From positions 2,676,501 to 2,740,500 of the forward strand of contig CP027224.1 of assembly GCA_002973635.1 (NCBI GenBank): DNA of 64,000 nt, written 5' to 3'. Shown here one piece after another: positions 27,886 to 36,506 of the stretch. Every line of letters begins with the position of its first letter. The first letter of the stretch is position 1. The notes beneath the pieces were generated by a model, which made no database searches, was not told the DNA's origin, and saw only the letters and a list, made by a program, of their open reading frames with translations. The DNA comes from Lysinibacillus sp. B2A1. Lineage in GTDB: Bacteria > Bacillota > Bacilli > Bacillales_A > Planococcaceae. Both the position numbers and the translations under genes were made by a program.

Positions 27886-27914
27886 TTGACTTTACTTAAG
27901 TGAAGTAATATAAT
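27886..27914 (+). promoter_or_regulatory. Strong promoter of the malic enzyme gene with palindromic spacer
   Basis: TTGACT and TATAAT are separated by exactly 17 bases. The spacer ttacttaagtgaagtaa is itself an imperfect palindrome (ttactt-aagtg-aagtaa), the layout of an operator bound between the -35 and -10 boxes. Confidence 0.8.
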
Positions 27915-28007
27915 TTTCAAAGTTAAATTGTTTGAATAGTTTTGCAATAAAAATAAATTTGATAATTTCTTAGGATGAAATTTGTTAGTAGGATGGGAGT
28001 TTATTTA

Positions 28008-29207
28008 ATGGATATTATGCAAAAAGCAGCGGAGATGCATAGAGAAGCACAGGGGAAAATGAAAATCGTTGCAAAAGTACCTGTACAAGATACATATGAT
28101 TTAAGCTTAGCGTATTCACCAGGGGTTGCACAGCCCTGTATCGAAATCGAAAACAATCCTCAGGCTGTGTATGATTATACAATCAAAGGAAATTTAGTGG
28201 GTATTGTTACGGATGGTACAGCTGTACTTGGGCTTGGTGATATTGGACCTGAGGCTGCACTGCCTGTAATGGAGGGAAAGGCTATTCTTTTAAAACGCTT
28301 TGCGGATGTTGATGCATTTCCAATTTGTCTTGCAACAAAGGATGTAGATGAAATTGTGCGTACAGTCAAAGCTATTGCTCCAACTTTCGGAGGAATTAAT
28401 TTAGAGGATATTTCTGCTCCTCGTTGTTTTGAGATAGAAGACCGCCTTCGTCAGGAATGTAATATTCCTGTATTTCACGATGACCAACATGGCACGGCTA
28501 TCGTAGTAGGGGCAGGCTTATTAAATGCTGTGAAAATTGTTCATAAAAAACCACAGGATATGAAAGTAGTCATTAATGGTGCTGGTGCAGCAGGGATTGC
28601 CATTTTACGTTTATTACTTCAAATGGGCTATGAAAATGTTATCATGTGCGATACAAAGGGAATTATTTATGATGGTCGTCAAGAGGGAATGAATAAGATT
28701 AAGGACCAAATTGCGAAGCTTTCTAACCCAGCTAATCTTCAAGGAACATTAGAGGATGCTATTACTGGAAGTGATGTTTTTATCGGTGTTTCAGTTGCCA
28801 ATCTTTTAACAAAAGCCCATATAGAATCTATGAATGCAGATCCAATTGTCTTTGCTTTAGCAAATCCAAATCCAGAAATAACTTATGATAATGCGCGTGC
28901 ATGGGGCGTTCGTGTAATGGGGACGGGCCGTTCTGATTATCCTAACCAAGTGAACAATATGTTAGCATTCCCAGGAATTTTTCGTGGTGCACTAGATGTT
29001 CGAGCTACAGATATTAACGAAGCGATGAAATTAGCGGCAGTTGAGGCGATTGCATCATTAGTGTCAGAAGAAGTGTTATGTGAAGAGTTTATTATCCCAA
29101 AATCTATGGATGAGCGCGTTGCGGGTGTTGTAGCCAAAGCAGTTGGAAGTGCTGCCATTGAATCTGGCGTTTCAGTGTTATTCCAACAACCAACACTACA
29201 GGCATAA
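28008..29207 (+). CDS. NAD(P)-dependent malic enzyme
   Basis: A 399-residue malic enzyme of the short bacterial type, oxidatively decarboxylating malate to pyruvate. It has YSPGVAQPC, VTDGTAVLGLGDIGPEA, LEDISAPRCFEIE, the metal-site motif FHDDQHGTAIV, Rossmann GAGAAGIAI and FALANPNPEI. The start chosen is the ATG at 28008, eight bases after GGAG; an ATG 33 bases upstream sits directly on TAGG, too close for ribosome binding. Cofactor preference cannot be decided by eye. It has its own strong promoter. Confidence 0.92.
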   Translation: MDIMQKAAEMHREAQGKMKIVAKVPVQDTYDLSLAYSPGVAQPCIEIENNPQAVYDYTIKGNLVGIVTDGTAVLGLGDIGPEAALPVMEGKAILLKRFADVDAFPICLATKDVDEIVRTVKAIAPTFGGINLEDISAPRCFEIEDRLRQECNIPVFHDDQHGTAIVVGAGLLNAVKIVHKKPQDMKVVINGAGAAGIAILRLLLQMGYENVIMCDTKGIIYDGRQEGMNKIKDQIAKLSNPANLQGTLEDAITGSDVFIGVSVANLLTKAHIESMNADPIVFALANPNPEITYDNARAWGVRVMGTGRSDYPNQVNNMLAFPGIFRGALDVRATDINEAMKLAAVEAIASLVSEEVLCEEFIIPKSMDERVAGVVAKAVGSAAIESGVSVLFQQPTLQA

Positions 29208-29291
29208 GTGCTGCCCGTTTCTTTATATTCTACAATCATGGTATGATAGGAACAAAATGATTTGATTTGTAGATATAAAGGACGGGTTTTT

Positions 29292-29849
29292 ATGGCACAA
29301 GAAGTGGCAAATAAGTTTATTGAAAATGTGTGCAATCATTTAGTGCGCAATATGAATATTTCAAAGGTAGAGCAGCACTTTACAGAGACAATTGCGATGC
29401 AGCGTGAATCGGCACAGTCTCAAATTGATTTTTGGGATAGACTGATGGTAAATATGCTGTATTTTACTGAAAATGAGCAAGTTTGGGAAAATGAATTTCT
29501 AAAAATGCTTGTAAACAAAGAGTGGCTAAAGCCAGCAGTGCTTGAGGAAGAGTTATTGATGCATCAGCTGCGCATCCGTCAACAGGTTGCTGAGCAAATC
29601 GATGAAGCGAAAGAATTGTTTCATAAGCAGTATGTGACAGATGGATTAGTAGAAGAAGATATCATTTACGATTATGCTTATAGTTCTGCTGGACATTCAA
29701 TGCGTATGGATTTGATAACGGTGTTAGTGACAACCGCAGAGCAATCAAAATTACTATTTGACGCTAATCCACAAGAAACCATTCGTATTGTTAATGGTTA
29801 TATTGCATACCATACAGATCAATTAATTAATCGAACAAAATTGATATAA
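29292..29849 (+). CDS. Hypothetical helical protein
   Basis: I do not recognise this 185-residue soluble protein. It is mostly helical by composition, with no signal peptide or membrane segment. Blocks that stand out are QSQIDFWDRLMVNMLYF, EEELLMHQLRIRQQVAEQIDEAK and YDYAYSSAGHSMRMDL. The start chosen is the ATG at 29292 behind AAAGGACGGG; a frame-open extension upstream lacks a ribosome site. It lies 84 bases after the malic enzyme gene without an intervening terminator, so read-through is possible, and ends at a good terminator. Confidence 0.7.
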   Translation: MAQEVANKFIENVCNHLVRNMNISKVEQHFTETIAMQRESAQSQIDFWDRLMVNMLYFTENEQVWENEFLKMLVNKEWLKPAVLEEELLMHQLRIRQQVAEQIDEAKELFHKQYVTDGLVEEDIIYDYAYSSAGHSMRMDLITVLVTTAEQSKLLFDANPQETIRIVNGYIAYHTDQLINRTKLI

Positions 29850-29863
29850 GTTTTTCTAAGAGG

Positions 29864-29888
29864 CTACCTAATACGTTAGGTAGTTTTT
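29864..29888 (+). terminator. Terminator of the 185-aa hypothetical gene
   Basis: Arms ctaccta and taggtag with loop atacgt, followed by five T. Confidence 0.85.
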
Positions 29889-29952
29889 ATAATGTCTGAG
29901 TAGCATATTGACAAAATGATGGATAACAGTGTACTTTTGAATTAATATAAAT

Positions 29953-29971
29953 GATAATGATTTTCATTATC
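29953..29971 (+). promoter_or_regulatory. Fur box
   Basis: gataatgattttcattatc differs at one position from the 19-bp consensus GATAATGATAATCATTATC. It lies 40 bases upstream of a GTG behind AGGAGG, which begins a decayed gene. Confidence 0.85.
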
Positions 29972-29992
29972 GATAAAATAGGAGGTTGTTTT

Positions 29993-30375
29993 GTGAGATG
30001 TTGCCACTTTAAGTGATACAGAACAAATTATAGCATTTAATGCATTAGCAGCAGCTGGCATTGTGATGACAGGAGAGAGTTTTAAACCAAATGACATTGT
30101 AACCTGTCAACAAGGAGCGTTAATGTTGTATCGTTCCATAGGCTATGCCACACAAAAAGAGCTTAATTTTTGGTTCAACACTTGTCTATGTAGATGAAGC
30201 AAGTATTTCAAATGTCGAAGCTAGAAAGGCTTTGCACTGTTATACGTAGGAGGTATGATGACTGGAAGGAAAGAATACAGCAGGGGCACTAGTGATAGAG
30301 CCAAATGCACATTTAAAGCGTACACAAATGGCAAAAATTTTAAACGGTGCACTGAAATATATGAGCACTAAATAA
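29993..30375 (+). pseudogene. Fur-controlled small gene with several frameshifts
   Basis: A coding signal runs from a GTG behind AGGAGG to the TAA at 30375 but is split over frames. Readable blocks in order: TLSDTEQIIAFNALAAAG through YRSIGYATQKELNF; then, after a frame change near 30170, GSTLVYVDEASISNVEARKAL; then GGMMTG; then NTAGALVIEPNAHLKRTQMA to ALKYMSTK. Joined, they give about 125 residues. At least three or four indels are needed, several at short runs of T or A. I do not recognise the protein family. The near-consensus Fur box upstream says the ancestor was iron-regulated. Confidence 0.65.
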
Positions 30376-30434
30376 GTGATGCAGGAATTGAATATGGTAA
30401 GATAATAATGATTCCATTTGAAAGGATTTTGTTC

Positions 30435-31088
30435 ATGAATACACCATTTACCTTTAAGCATACACAACCTACTACTATGAACCCTCAAAAAAAATATCCA
30501 GCGATTTTTTTATTGCATGGAATGGGTAGTCATGAAGATGATTTACCACAATTAGTGCAAGATTTTAAAGAACAATGCCATGTTTTTAGTCTACGTGGAC
30601 CTATTACACAAAAGCCTGGCTATGCTTTTTTCACTATCCAGGAGATTGGTAAACCAGACCGTGAAATCTTTGATAAAGTGTTAGTGGCATTACAACGGTT
30701 TGTGTTAGAGGCTATTGACGAATATAAAATTGATCCACATAAAGTATTCGTGTTGGGCTTTAGTCAAGGGGCAGTTTTGGCACAATCACTTGCTTTTGTA
30801 ATGGGCAATTTAATTACTGGTATAGTAGCATTAAGCGGCTATACACCAAAATTTGTCACAGAAGAATACGCAATTCGCCCAATCAATCATTTACGAGCGT
30901 TTATTTCTCACGGTGATTATGATTATGTTATTCCGTCACAATGGGGTGCTGAAAGTAAAGAAACTTTCGAACAATTTGGAGCATCGGTAACATTTAAACA
31001 GTACGCAGATGGACATGGCGTTACACCAGAAAACCTACGCGACCTAACTACCTTTTTAGCGCAGGAATTACAAGAAAATTATCAATAA
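30435..31088 (+). CDS. Alpha/beta hydrolase (phospholipase/carboxylesterase type)
   Basis: A 217-residue serine hydrolase. The nucleophile elbow is GFSQGAVLA, the acid Asp lies in SHGDYDYVIP and the His in DGHGVTPE. FLLHGMGSHEDDL is the oxyanion-hole segment. The compact fold without a lid resembles the carboxylesterase/phospholipase (YpfH, EstB-like) branch. The start is the ATG at 30435 behind GAAAGGA. It lies immediately downstream of the decayed Fur-controlled gene and may share its transcript, so it may have inherited iron regulation; that is inference. Confidence 0.85.
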   Translation: MNTPFTFKHTQPTTMNPQKKYPAIFLLHGMGSHEDDLPQLVQDFKEQCHVFSLRGPITQKPGYAFFTIQEIGKPDREIFDKVLVALQRFVLEAIDEYKIDPHKVFVLGFSQGAVLAQSLAFVMGNLITGIVALSGYTPKFVTEEYAIRPINHLRAFISHGDYDYVIPSQWGAESKETFEQFGASVTFKQYADGHGVTPENLRDLTTFLAQELQENYQ

Positions 31089-31089
31089 T

Positions 31090-31120
31090 GAAAGCCGAGA
31101 CACAGTTCGTCTCGGCTTTT
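31090..31120. terminator. Bidirectional terminator, hydrolase / proC
   Basis: Arms aaagccgagac and gtctcggcttt enclose acagttc between convergent genes, with a T-run on the right and matching A on the left. Confidence 0.9.
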
Positions 31121-31136
31121 CATATTGTTTAGAATT

Positions 31137-31937
31137 TTATTTGGATAAGCTTCGATCTTTATCAGTCACAGCAGCTACTGCATCATGAATCGTTGTTTCA
31201 AAATGATTGCTTTGTAAGGAGGATACACCTTGAATGGTAGTTCCACCTGGTGAGCATACCTGATCTACAAGTGCCCATGGATGCTCCTGTGATTGTAAAA
31301 TCATTTTAGCACTGCCGAGTACAGCATTTGCAGCTATATCTAGCGCCATATTCTTCGGCATTCCTTCGCGTACAGCTGCACGTGCTAAAGCGTCGATATA
31401 CATATAAGTAAATGCTGGTGAAGCTCCACCTATTGTAGTAAAAATAGAAAATAAATGCTCTGGCACCTCAATAATAGTGCCGACTGTTTCAAACAAGGAA
31501 ATAATGAGTTGAAGCTGTGCAGTTGATACTTGTTCACTTGCTGTATAGCAGCTTGTGGATGCACCGATAAGGGCATTAATATTAGGCATTACACGAATAA
31601 TAGGGGTATTTTTAGATAAACGATCTTGTAGATATGTAATATTTTTGCCTGCAGCAATGGAAACAATGACGTGATTGTCATGTAAATATTTTTTCACTTC
31701 TGATAAAACCTCTGGCAGCATTTGGGGTTTAACACCAAGGATAATGACATCACAATTTGACATAATGTCTGCGATAGAGCTTGCAGCTTGAATTCCGTAA
31801 GAGGTTGCTAATTTTGTTGTTTTGGCTTTCGTCCGATTATAACCATAGATTATGGTAGAATCGAAATCCCCGCTTTTACACATTCCTTTAATAATCGCTG
31901 TTGTCATATTACCAAGGCCGATAAATCCATATTTCAC
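31137..31937 (-). CDS. proC: Pyrroline-5-carboxylate reductase
   Basis: A 266-residue P5C reductase, the last step of proline synthesis. The N-terminal NAD(P)-binding motif is GFIGLGNMTTAI. VKPQMLPEVL and the helical dimer domain signature (AAVREGMPKNMALDIAANAVLGSAKM, VCSPGGTTIQG) follow. Translation begins at GTG after AAAGGAGTG. It is alone, not linked to proBA. B. subtilis has several paralogues (ProG, ProH, ProI and the ComER regulator); the intact catalytic PGGTT motif favours a true reductase, but the paralogue type is not decidable by eye. Confidence 0.88.
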   Translation of the reverse strand: MKYGFIGLGNMTTAIIKGMCKSGDFDSTIIYGYNRTKAKTTKLATSYGIQAASSIADIMSNCDVIILGVKPQMLPEVLSEVKKYLHDNHVIVSIAAGKNITYLQDRLSKNTPIIRVMPNINALIGASTSCYTASEQVSTAQLQLIISLFETVGTIIEVPEHLFSIFTTIGGASPAFTYMYIDALARAAVREGMPKNMALDIAANAVLGSAKMILQSQEHPWALVDQVCSPGGTTIQGVSSLQSNHFETTIHDAVAAVTDKDRSLSK

Positions 31938-32265
31938 GTGGTGACACTCCTTTATTTAGTTCAAACATATACATTAGTATAAATTAGATTGTTTTTCTTG
32001 AATAGCAATATGCAAAGAATCAAGGCAATAAGGTTCAAATTCACAGCAGTCGGTGGTATTATAGAAGATGTTGTGAATGGAGCTGTATCTTTAACCTCAT
32101 TTCGCAAAAAATAAGACGATCAAGAAATCATGTACTTTATGTGAACATAGAGACAGATTCTAGCTAAAAGAGGTAAAATAATAATTTAATATGTTTAATG
32201 CAAAATTTGTCGCTTTCTATCGAGGATAGCTTGTAGAAATTAAGAGAGAAAAGGAATTAAGATGA
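31938..32265. other. Intergenic region between proC and ctaB
   Basis: 328 bases separating divergent genes. A 34-codon frame (32010-32114) exists but has no ribosome site and no recognisable product. The ctaB ribosome site AAGGA is at 32251. No riboswitch or terminator was seen. Confidence 0.4.
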
Positions 32266-33189
32266 ATGGAACAAAATCTAAAAACGGAGCATCAACAACA
32301 ATCTCGCTCTTCTATTTTAGCGCAAACAGTTAAAACTGGGATTATTAAATCCAATTTAATTCCTATGTGGGCTGGTTTAACGCTAGGGATGTACAAAAAT
32401 AAAATGACTTTTATCGAGAATATACCTGAAATTATTTTTGCCACGATTGGATCCGCGCTTGTTATTGGAGCCGCTGGGGCATTTAATAATGTCTATGATC
32501 GGGACATTGATGCCATTATGCCTCGTACACAAAGTCGTCCTACAGTTACAGGCGAGATGTCCGCAAAATCTACACTGGCTTTAGCGTTTGCTTTGCTTAT
32601 TTTGGGTGTGGCTGTACTATATCTTGCATCACCTCTAGCTGCGGCATTTGGCTTTCTTGGAGTATTTTTGTATGTAGTGCCATATACAATGTGGACAAAG
32701 CGCCGCACTATCTATAATACAGAAATTGGGAGTATAGGAGGGGCAATTCCACCTGTTATTGGTTGGGCCGCAGTTTCTTCCGATATTACACATCCTGCGA
32801 TACTTGGATTATTTTTTGTCATGGTTATATGGCAGATGCCTCATTTTTATGCGATTGCTATTCGTAAGCATGCTGACTATGAAGCGGCAAAAGTTCCAAT
32901 GCTTCCCGTTGTAAAAGGAATGCGCCGAACGTATTATCAAACGAACTTTTATTTACTATTACTGATTTTATCAAGCTTCCTATTCGGCTCATTAAGTATT
33001 GGTATTATGCTTGTGGCACTATTGCTAAGTATCGCATGGCTTGTTATGAGTATTTACGGCTACCATAGTAACAAGGATCAAATTAAATGGGCGACAAAAA
33101 TGTTTGTGTTCTCACTGTTCCATATGACTATTTTGTTTTCAACAGTGATTGTGTACTCTTTAGTAGGTGTTATTTTTAAATTGTATTAA
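32266..33189 (+). CDS. ctaB: Protoheme IX farnesyltransferase CtaB
   Basis: A 307-residue UbiA-family prenyltransferase with about nine membrane segments. The first Asp-rich motif is NNVYDRDIDAIMPRTQSRP; the second conserved loop has YTMWTKRRTIYNTEIGS and GAIPPVIGWAAV. It converts protoheme to heme O, the precursor of heme A for terminal oxidases. The partner ctaA and the cytochrome oxidase genes are not in the window; ctaB stands alone here, whereas it often sits beside ctaA. The start follows AAGGA with ten bases spacing. Confidence 0.93.
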   Translation: MEQNLKTEHQQQSRSSILAQTVKTGIIKSNLIPMWAGLTLGMYKNKMTFIENIPEIIFATIGSALVIGAAGAFNNVYDRDIDAIMPRTQSRPTVTGEMSAKSTLALAFALLILGVAVLYLASPLAAAFGFLGVFLYVVPYTMWTKRRTIYNTEIGSIGGAIPPVIGWAAVSSDITHPAILGLFFVMVIWQMPHFYAIAIRKHADYEAAKVPMLPVVKGMRRTYYQTNFYLLLLILSSFLFGSLSIGIMLVALLLSIAWLVMSIYGYHSNKDQIKWATKMFVFSLFHMTILFSTVIVYSLVGVIFKLY

Positions 33190-33206
33190 TGTCATCCTAT
33201 TACACT

Positions 33207-33244
33207 AAAAGCCAACAAGTTATTCGTTACTTGCTGGCTTTTTC
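33207..33244. terminator. Bidirectional terminator, ctaB / phosphatase
   Basis: Arms aaaagcca-acaagt and acttg-ctggctttt with T and A runs. The hairpin overlaps the last codons and stop of the leftward phosphatase gene. Confidence 0.85.
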
Positions 33245-33954
33245 TTATCCACTGATATGATTTCGCGACTTGGCCATTCCAATGCATGTAATTGCCCGCC
33301 AAAGACAGCCCCGCCATCAATGCCAATAATATGATTTTCACCAAAATAGACATTGTAATTAGTTGGATTTTGATGAAGTCTATACGTGGGGGTATGACCA
33401 AAGACGACTGTTTTATCTCCTTGATAGCCTGTATGAAATTCTTCTCGTATCCATAACAATTGCATAGGGTCAGTTTCTGCCAAAGCTACACCAGGAACAA
33501 CACCACCATGCACAAAGATAACATCTTCTAACTCAATATAAGTTTCAAGTGTTTCGATAAGCTGTAAATGTTCTTCGAGCTTCGGTAAGGTCTGAATAAA
33601 AGTTGGTAAGGTGTTATTACGAATGGCTTCTTCAAAATCCGCTACCTGATATCCATAGCTTGCAAGCGTAGCATCCCCGCCACATAGCCCTACCCAATGA
33701 TTCCAAGGCTTTAAATGGCCAGAGCGACAAGCTTTTAGCATAATCGCCTCATGGTTTCCTAGTAGAACCCGTGCACCCATTGCTCGCAATTCGCTCACTA
33801 GGTTTAACACACCGCTTGAAGCAGGTCCTCGATCAATATAATCACCTAGTAAAAATAGCTGATCATACGCAGCATTATAATTTGCTGCGATTAATAGTTC
33901 CTCAAAGAGTTCTAATTCACCGTGTATATCACTAATAGCTAGTATTCTATTCAT
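33220..33954 (-). CDS. Metallophosphoesterase (PPP family phosphatase)
   Basis: A 244-residue calcineurin-like phosphatase with the PPP-family metal motifs in order: SDIHGE (near the N-terminus), GDYIDRG, GNHEAIM, VHGG and FGHTPT. Relatives include bacterial serine/threonine phosphatases and diadenosine tetraphosphatases (PrpE, ApaH-like); the substrate is not decidable from sequence. It is soluble with no signal peptide. AAAGGATG is upstream of the ATG. Its stop codon lies within the shared terminator stem. Confidence 0.88.
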   Translation of the reverse strand: MNRILAISDIHGELELFEELLIAANYNAAYDQLFLLGDYIDRGPASSGVLNLVSELRAMGARVLLGNHEAIMLKACRSGHLKPWNHWVGLCGGDATLASYGYQVADFEEAIRNNTLPTFIQTLPKLEEHLQLIETLETYIELEDVIFVHGGVVPGVALAETDPMQLLWIREEFHTGYQGDKTVVFGHTPTYRLHQNPTNYNVYFGENHIIGIDGGAVFGGQLHALEWPSREIISVDKKKPASNE

Positions 33955-34191
33955 ACAAGTGCATCCTTTCCAGTTAAGTACAGTTACTATTTAGTATAGA
34001 GAATAGTTCTGCAAAATTCGACTTTTCTACCTCTAGACGGATGAGTGATTATGAAAGTTTTCACTTTTCCTAAATAGTATTGATAAATGGAGATTCTTAT
34101 CTTGTTAATGTTTTCAAGCAAAAGAGATGAATCAAGTCCTATTATCTTAAAATTTTCACTAATGAAAAGTTTACTTTATCATATGTCAGAG

Positions 34192-34219
34192 TGATTCCAA
34201 TTCCTTATTCGTTCGTCTA
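34192..34219 (+). promoter_or_regulatory. Candidate ECF-type promoter (autoregulation)
   Basis: TGATTC (34192-34197) and CGTCTA (34214-34219) are separated by 16 bases, resembling the ECF promoter pattern TGAAAC-N16-CGTC. It lies 34 bases before the start of the sigma factor gene, as expected if the sigma factor drives its own operon. The -35 box matches only four of six. Confidence 0.5.
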
Positions 34220-34252
34220 TAGTGTTGGGATAGTGGAAAGGAGGGAGCATAG

Positions 34253-34762
34253 TTGCTACAGCAATTTCAGCAAGATTATGAGCAGCACAGTGATACTATT
34301 TTTAAATATATTTATTATTTGGTAGGGAACAAGGAACTAGCGGAAGATTTAACACAGGAAACATTCTTTAAAGCCTATCAATATATGCATACATATAGGA
34401 AGGAAGCAAACATTGTTATATGGTTAAGAAAAATAGCTCGAAATTTAGTATACGATTACTTTAGACGTAAGCGAATTTTTCAATTTATCCCGTTTTTTCA
34501 GAAGGATTGTTTACAAGATAAAGCCTTGTTACCAGAGGAGTTTTTATTGAAAGGAGAAATTTTTTTAGCTGTTTTTCAAGCACTATTTAAGATAAAGCTT
34601 GAGTACCGAGAAGCTATTATTTTACGTTACATCGAGGAGCTATCAGTTAAAGAGGTCAGTGATTTACTAGGCTGGAGCGAAGCAAAGGTGAAAAATAATA
34701 CGACGCGAGGTCTTAGGGCAGTACGAAAAATACTAGGGGAGGAGGGGATATGCTATGAATGA
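34253..34762 (+). CDS. ECF-subfamily RNA polymerase sigma factor
   Basis: A 169-residue sigma factor with only regions 2 and 4. Region 2 includes NKELAEDLTQETFFKAYQYM and WLRKIARNLVYDYFRRK; region 4 includes LEYREAIILRYIEELSVKEVSDLLGWSEAKVKNNTTRG. Translation starts at TTG, seven or so bases after AAAGGAGGG. It overlaps the following membrane protein by 8 bases, the usual sigma/anti-sigma coupling. The regulon is unknown. A candidate self-recognised promoter sits just upstream. Confidence 0.9.
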   Translation: MLQQFQQDYEQHSDTIFKYIYYLVGNKELAEDLTQETFFKAYQYMHTYRKEANIVIWLRKIARNLVYDYFRRKRIFQFIPFFQKDCLQDKALLPEEFLLKGEIFLAVFQALFKIKLEYREAIILRYIEELSVKEVSDLLGWSEAKVKNNTTRGLRAVRKILGEEGICYE

Positions 34763-35705
34763 TCCAATAAAAAATGCTTTACGACAATTACAGGATTTAA
34801 AACGATCAACAGAAGACAAAGAGCTGACGTGGAAAAATCTAGAGATAAAAATGCAGGTAGAAACAAAGCGCCATCAATGGCAGTATCGTACAGCTTTTAC
34901 AGGTGTACTTGTTATGTTATTTTTGTTCATCATCTTATTGTTAAATGGCAATGAAAGTTCCAAAAATGCGATGTTTCCTTTAAAGGAGGAAATAGCATCC
35001 GTTCATTATGTAGCATCTGATACAAAAAGCCATTTCATTGGTAAAGATTCAAGACTTTATTTGGGCGTGAAAAAGCTATCTTCAAAGTCCTATAGGCAAC
35101 TTGAAACTTTATTAGCCCTACACCAAGTAATTATTCCAAGCAAAAGTGAAATTCAAGCGTTTGATAATGATACGTATGATTTAGTTATTACCTTTAAAGA
35201 TGGACATCAGCAACGCCTAAAATGGAATCGTTATGTTAACGAAAATGGAGAATTATTAATGTTTGATTGGGATAAAAAAATATATTATACAATCCCTAAA
35301 GAAATGGCTATGAAAATGGATGAGGAAATTTTAGCGCTAAAAAATGATTTTAAGAATTGGTCATTATGGCCACTTATTATTCTAGGAGTTATGATAGTGG
35401 AAACTCTTTTGAATTTTTTAATACGAAAAAAATACAGGCTCCCGAAAAAGCCAGACCTCTGTCCAGAAAAAAAGTGGATGCTAGTGGATATTGGTGTGTT
35501 AATGCTTATACTTTTTGCAGCAATTAATTTAAAGAGTCCATTGTATGTAGGTTGGTTAATACCTGTCGCAATTCTATTATGCTGTTGGCAATTTTGGATT
35601 AATCAAAAATTAACGCCACACCGTGGTTATATGGAACTTCGATTATTACGGGTTGCTTATCTTTTATCCATTATTATGTATTTAATAATTATGTTTGCAT
35701 CATAA
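34755..35705 (+). CDS. Probable membrane anti-sigma factor
   Basis: A 316-residue protein whose cytoplasmic N-terminal part (about 48 residues, DPIKNALRQLQDLKRSTEDK) precedes a membrane helix (about residues 49-67). Next come an extracellular domain (about 70-200) and three or four C-terminal membrane segments. It lacks a clear zinc anti-sigma HxxxCxxC motif. The anti-sigma role is inferred from the 8-base overlap with the ECF gene and the topology, not from a recognised domain. A strong ribosome site (GGAGGAGGGG) lies within the end of the sigma gene. Confidence 0.7.
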   Translation: MNDPIKNALRQLQDLKRSTEDKELTWKNLEIKMQVETKRHQWQYRTAFTGVLVMLFLFIILLLNGNESSKNAMFPLKEEIASVHYVASDTKSHFIGKDSRLYLGVKKLSSKSYRQLETLLALHQVIIPSKSEIQAFDNDTYDLVITFKDGHQQRLKWNRYVNENGELLMFDWDKKIYYTIPKEMAMKMDEEILALKNDFKNWSLWPLIILGVMIVETLLNFLIRKKYRLPKKPDLCPEKKWMLVDIGVLMLILFAAINLKSPLYVGWLIPVAILLCCWQFWINQKLTPHRGYMELRLLRVAYLLSIIMYLIIMFAS

Positions 35706-35723
35706 ATAGGTGGCCATCAACTA

Positions 35724-35759
35724 ACAGTCAGTGGGGATAAGGAAAACCCCACCGATTGT
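35724..35759. terminator. Terminator after the ECF operon
   Basis: Inner arms gtgggg and ccccac plus an outer stem acagtc/gattgt with one mismatch, between convergent genes. Confidence 0.7.
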
Positions 35760-35779
35760 CTTATAGACAGTATGTTTGT

Positions 35780-36229
35780 TTATTCTTTGAGTTTTCGCCA
35801 TGCTTGCTTTGCAATATTTTCGTCAAATGTTGATAGTAATCGATAGTTATTGGAATCTAGAATTCGAAAATGTTGACTAATGACATTTTGCTGTAGGCGA
35901 TAACTACTGTATTCACTTAGGTTTTTCCACCATATGTAACCACCCATTGTTTTTTCTTTTGGCTGTAATGTTCCATTGTTCGCAATCAAATCCACAACCT
36001 CAAGTGGATCGCCGCCAAGCTCATGCTGTAAAATTGAGCTTTCTCGGCATAAGGTACAAACTGCCACTGTTGTTGTCCAACCAGTGTGTATACGACCTTT
36101 TTCAATTTGAACAAGTGTTTTTTTAGAGAGCCCTAGTAAATCGCTCATCTGATCCTGTGTTAAATTTTTTTCAGTACGGATTAATTTCAGTTTTTCTGAA
36201 ATAAGTGTGATTAATTGTTCACGATTCAT
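35780..36229 (-). CDS. XRE-family transcriptional regulator
   Basis: A 149-residue protein with an N-terminal Cro/CI-type helix-turn-helix (residues about 8-62: IRTEKNLTQDQMSDLLGLSKKTLVQIEKGRIHTGW). The C-terminal part (FRILDSNNYRLLSTFDENIAKQAWRKL) is not recognised. It faces the ECF operon across a shared terminator and stands alone, so its target cannot be inferred. The helix-turn-helix itself is unmistakable. Confidence 0.85.
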   Translation of the reverse strand: MNREQLITLISEKLKLIRTEKNLTQDQMSDLLGLSKKTLVQIEKGRIHTGWTTTVAVCTLCRESSILQHELGGDPLEVVDLIANNGTLQPKEKTMGGYIWWKNLSEYSSYRLQQNVISQHFRILDSNNYRLLSTFDENIAKQAWRKLKE

Positions 36230-36333
36230 CCAAACACCCTTTCTTTCAGATCGTTAAGTACCATTATACATCAAAGCATGGAGAGCATGTTTTCGGTTTT
36301 GTTGTATTCAAATTGGCTAATAGTAATGTAAAA

Positions 36334-36363
36334 CAGACTGTTCAAATGATTTTGAACAGTCTG
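36334..36363. terminator. Perfect 13-bp hairpin in the gap between two leftward genes
   Basis: Arms cagactgttcaaa and tttgaacagtctg with loop tgat, in the 277-base space between the XRE gene and the next leftward gene. It probably terminates the hypothetical gene at 36507-36911. It has the same stem length as the hairpins duplicated by copies A and B, but is not itself duplicated. Confidence 0.6.
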
Positions 36364-36506
36364 TATTATCCTGCATACAGTAGAGCTCCTACTTCAACAT
36401 GTACGTGAAGCTTATAATTGAAGTAAGAGTTATACTATTCACCAAAACTCAATTGGTTTAGGCAACAGTATTTTAGTCACACAGGATATGAAGTTTCACC
36501 GTATCG

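Noticed and set aside
32010..32114. A 34-codon frame upstream of ctaB
   Set aside because: No ribosome site and no recognisable sequence. It could be a remnant, but coding evidence is insufficient.
36334..36363. A 13-bp hairpin considered as a vacated or potential target of the palindrome element
   Set aside because: Stem length is the same as two occupied targets, but there is no duplication or element end sequence; it is explained as an ordinary terminator.
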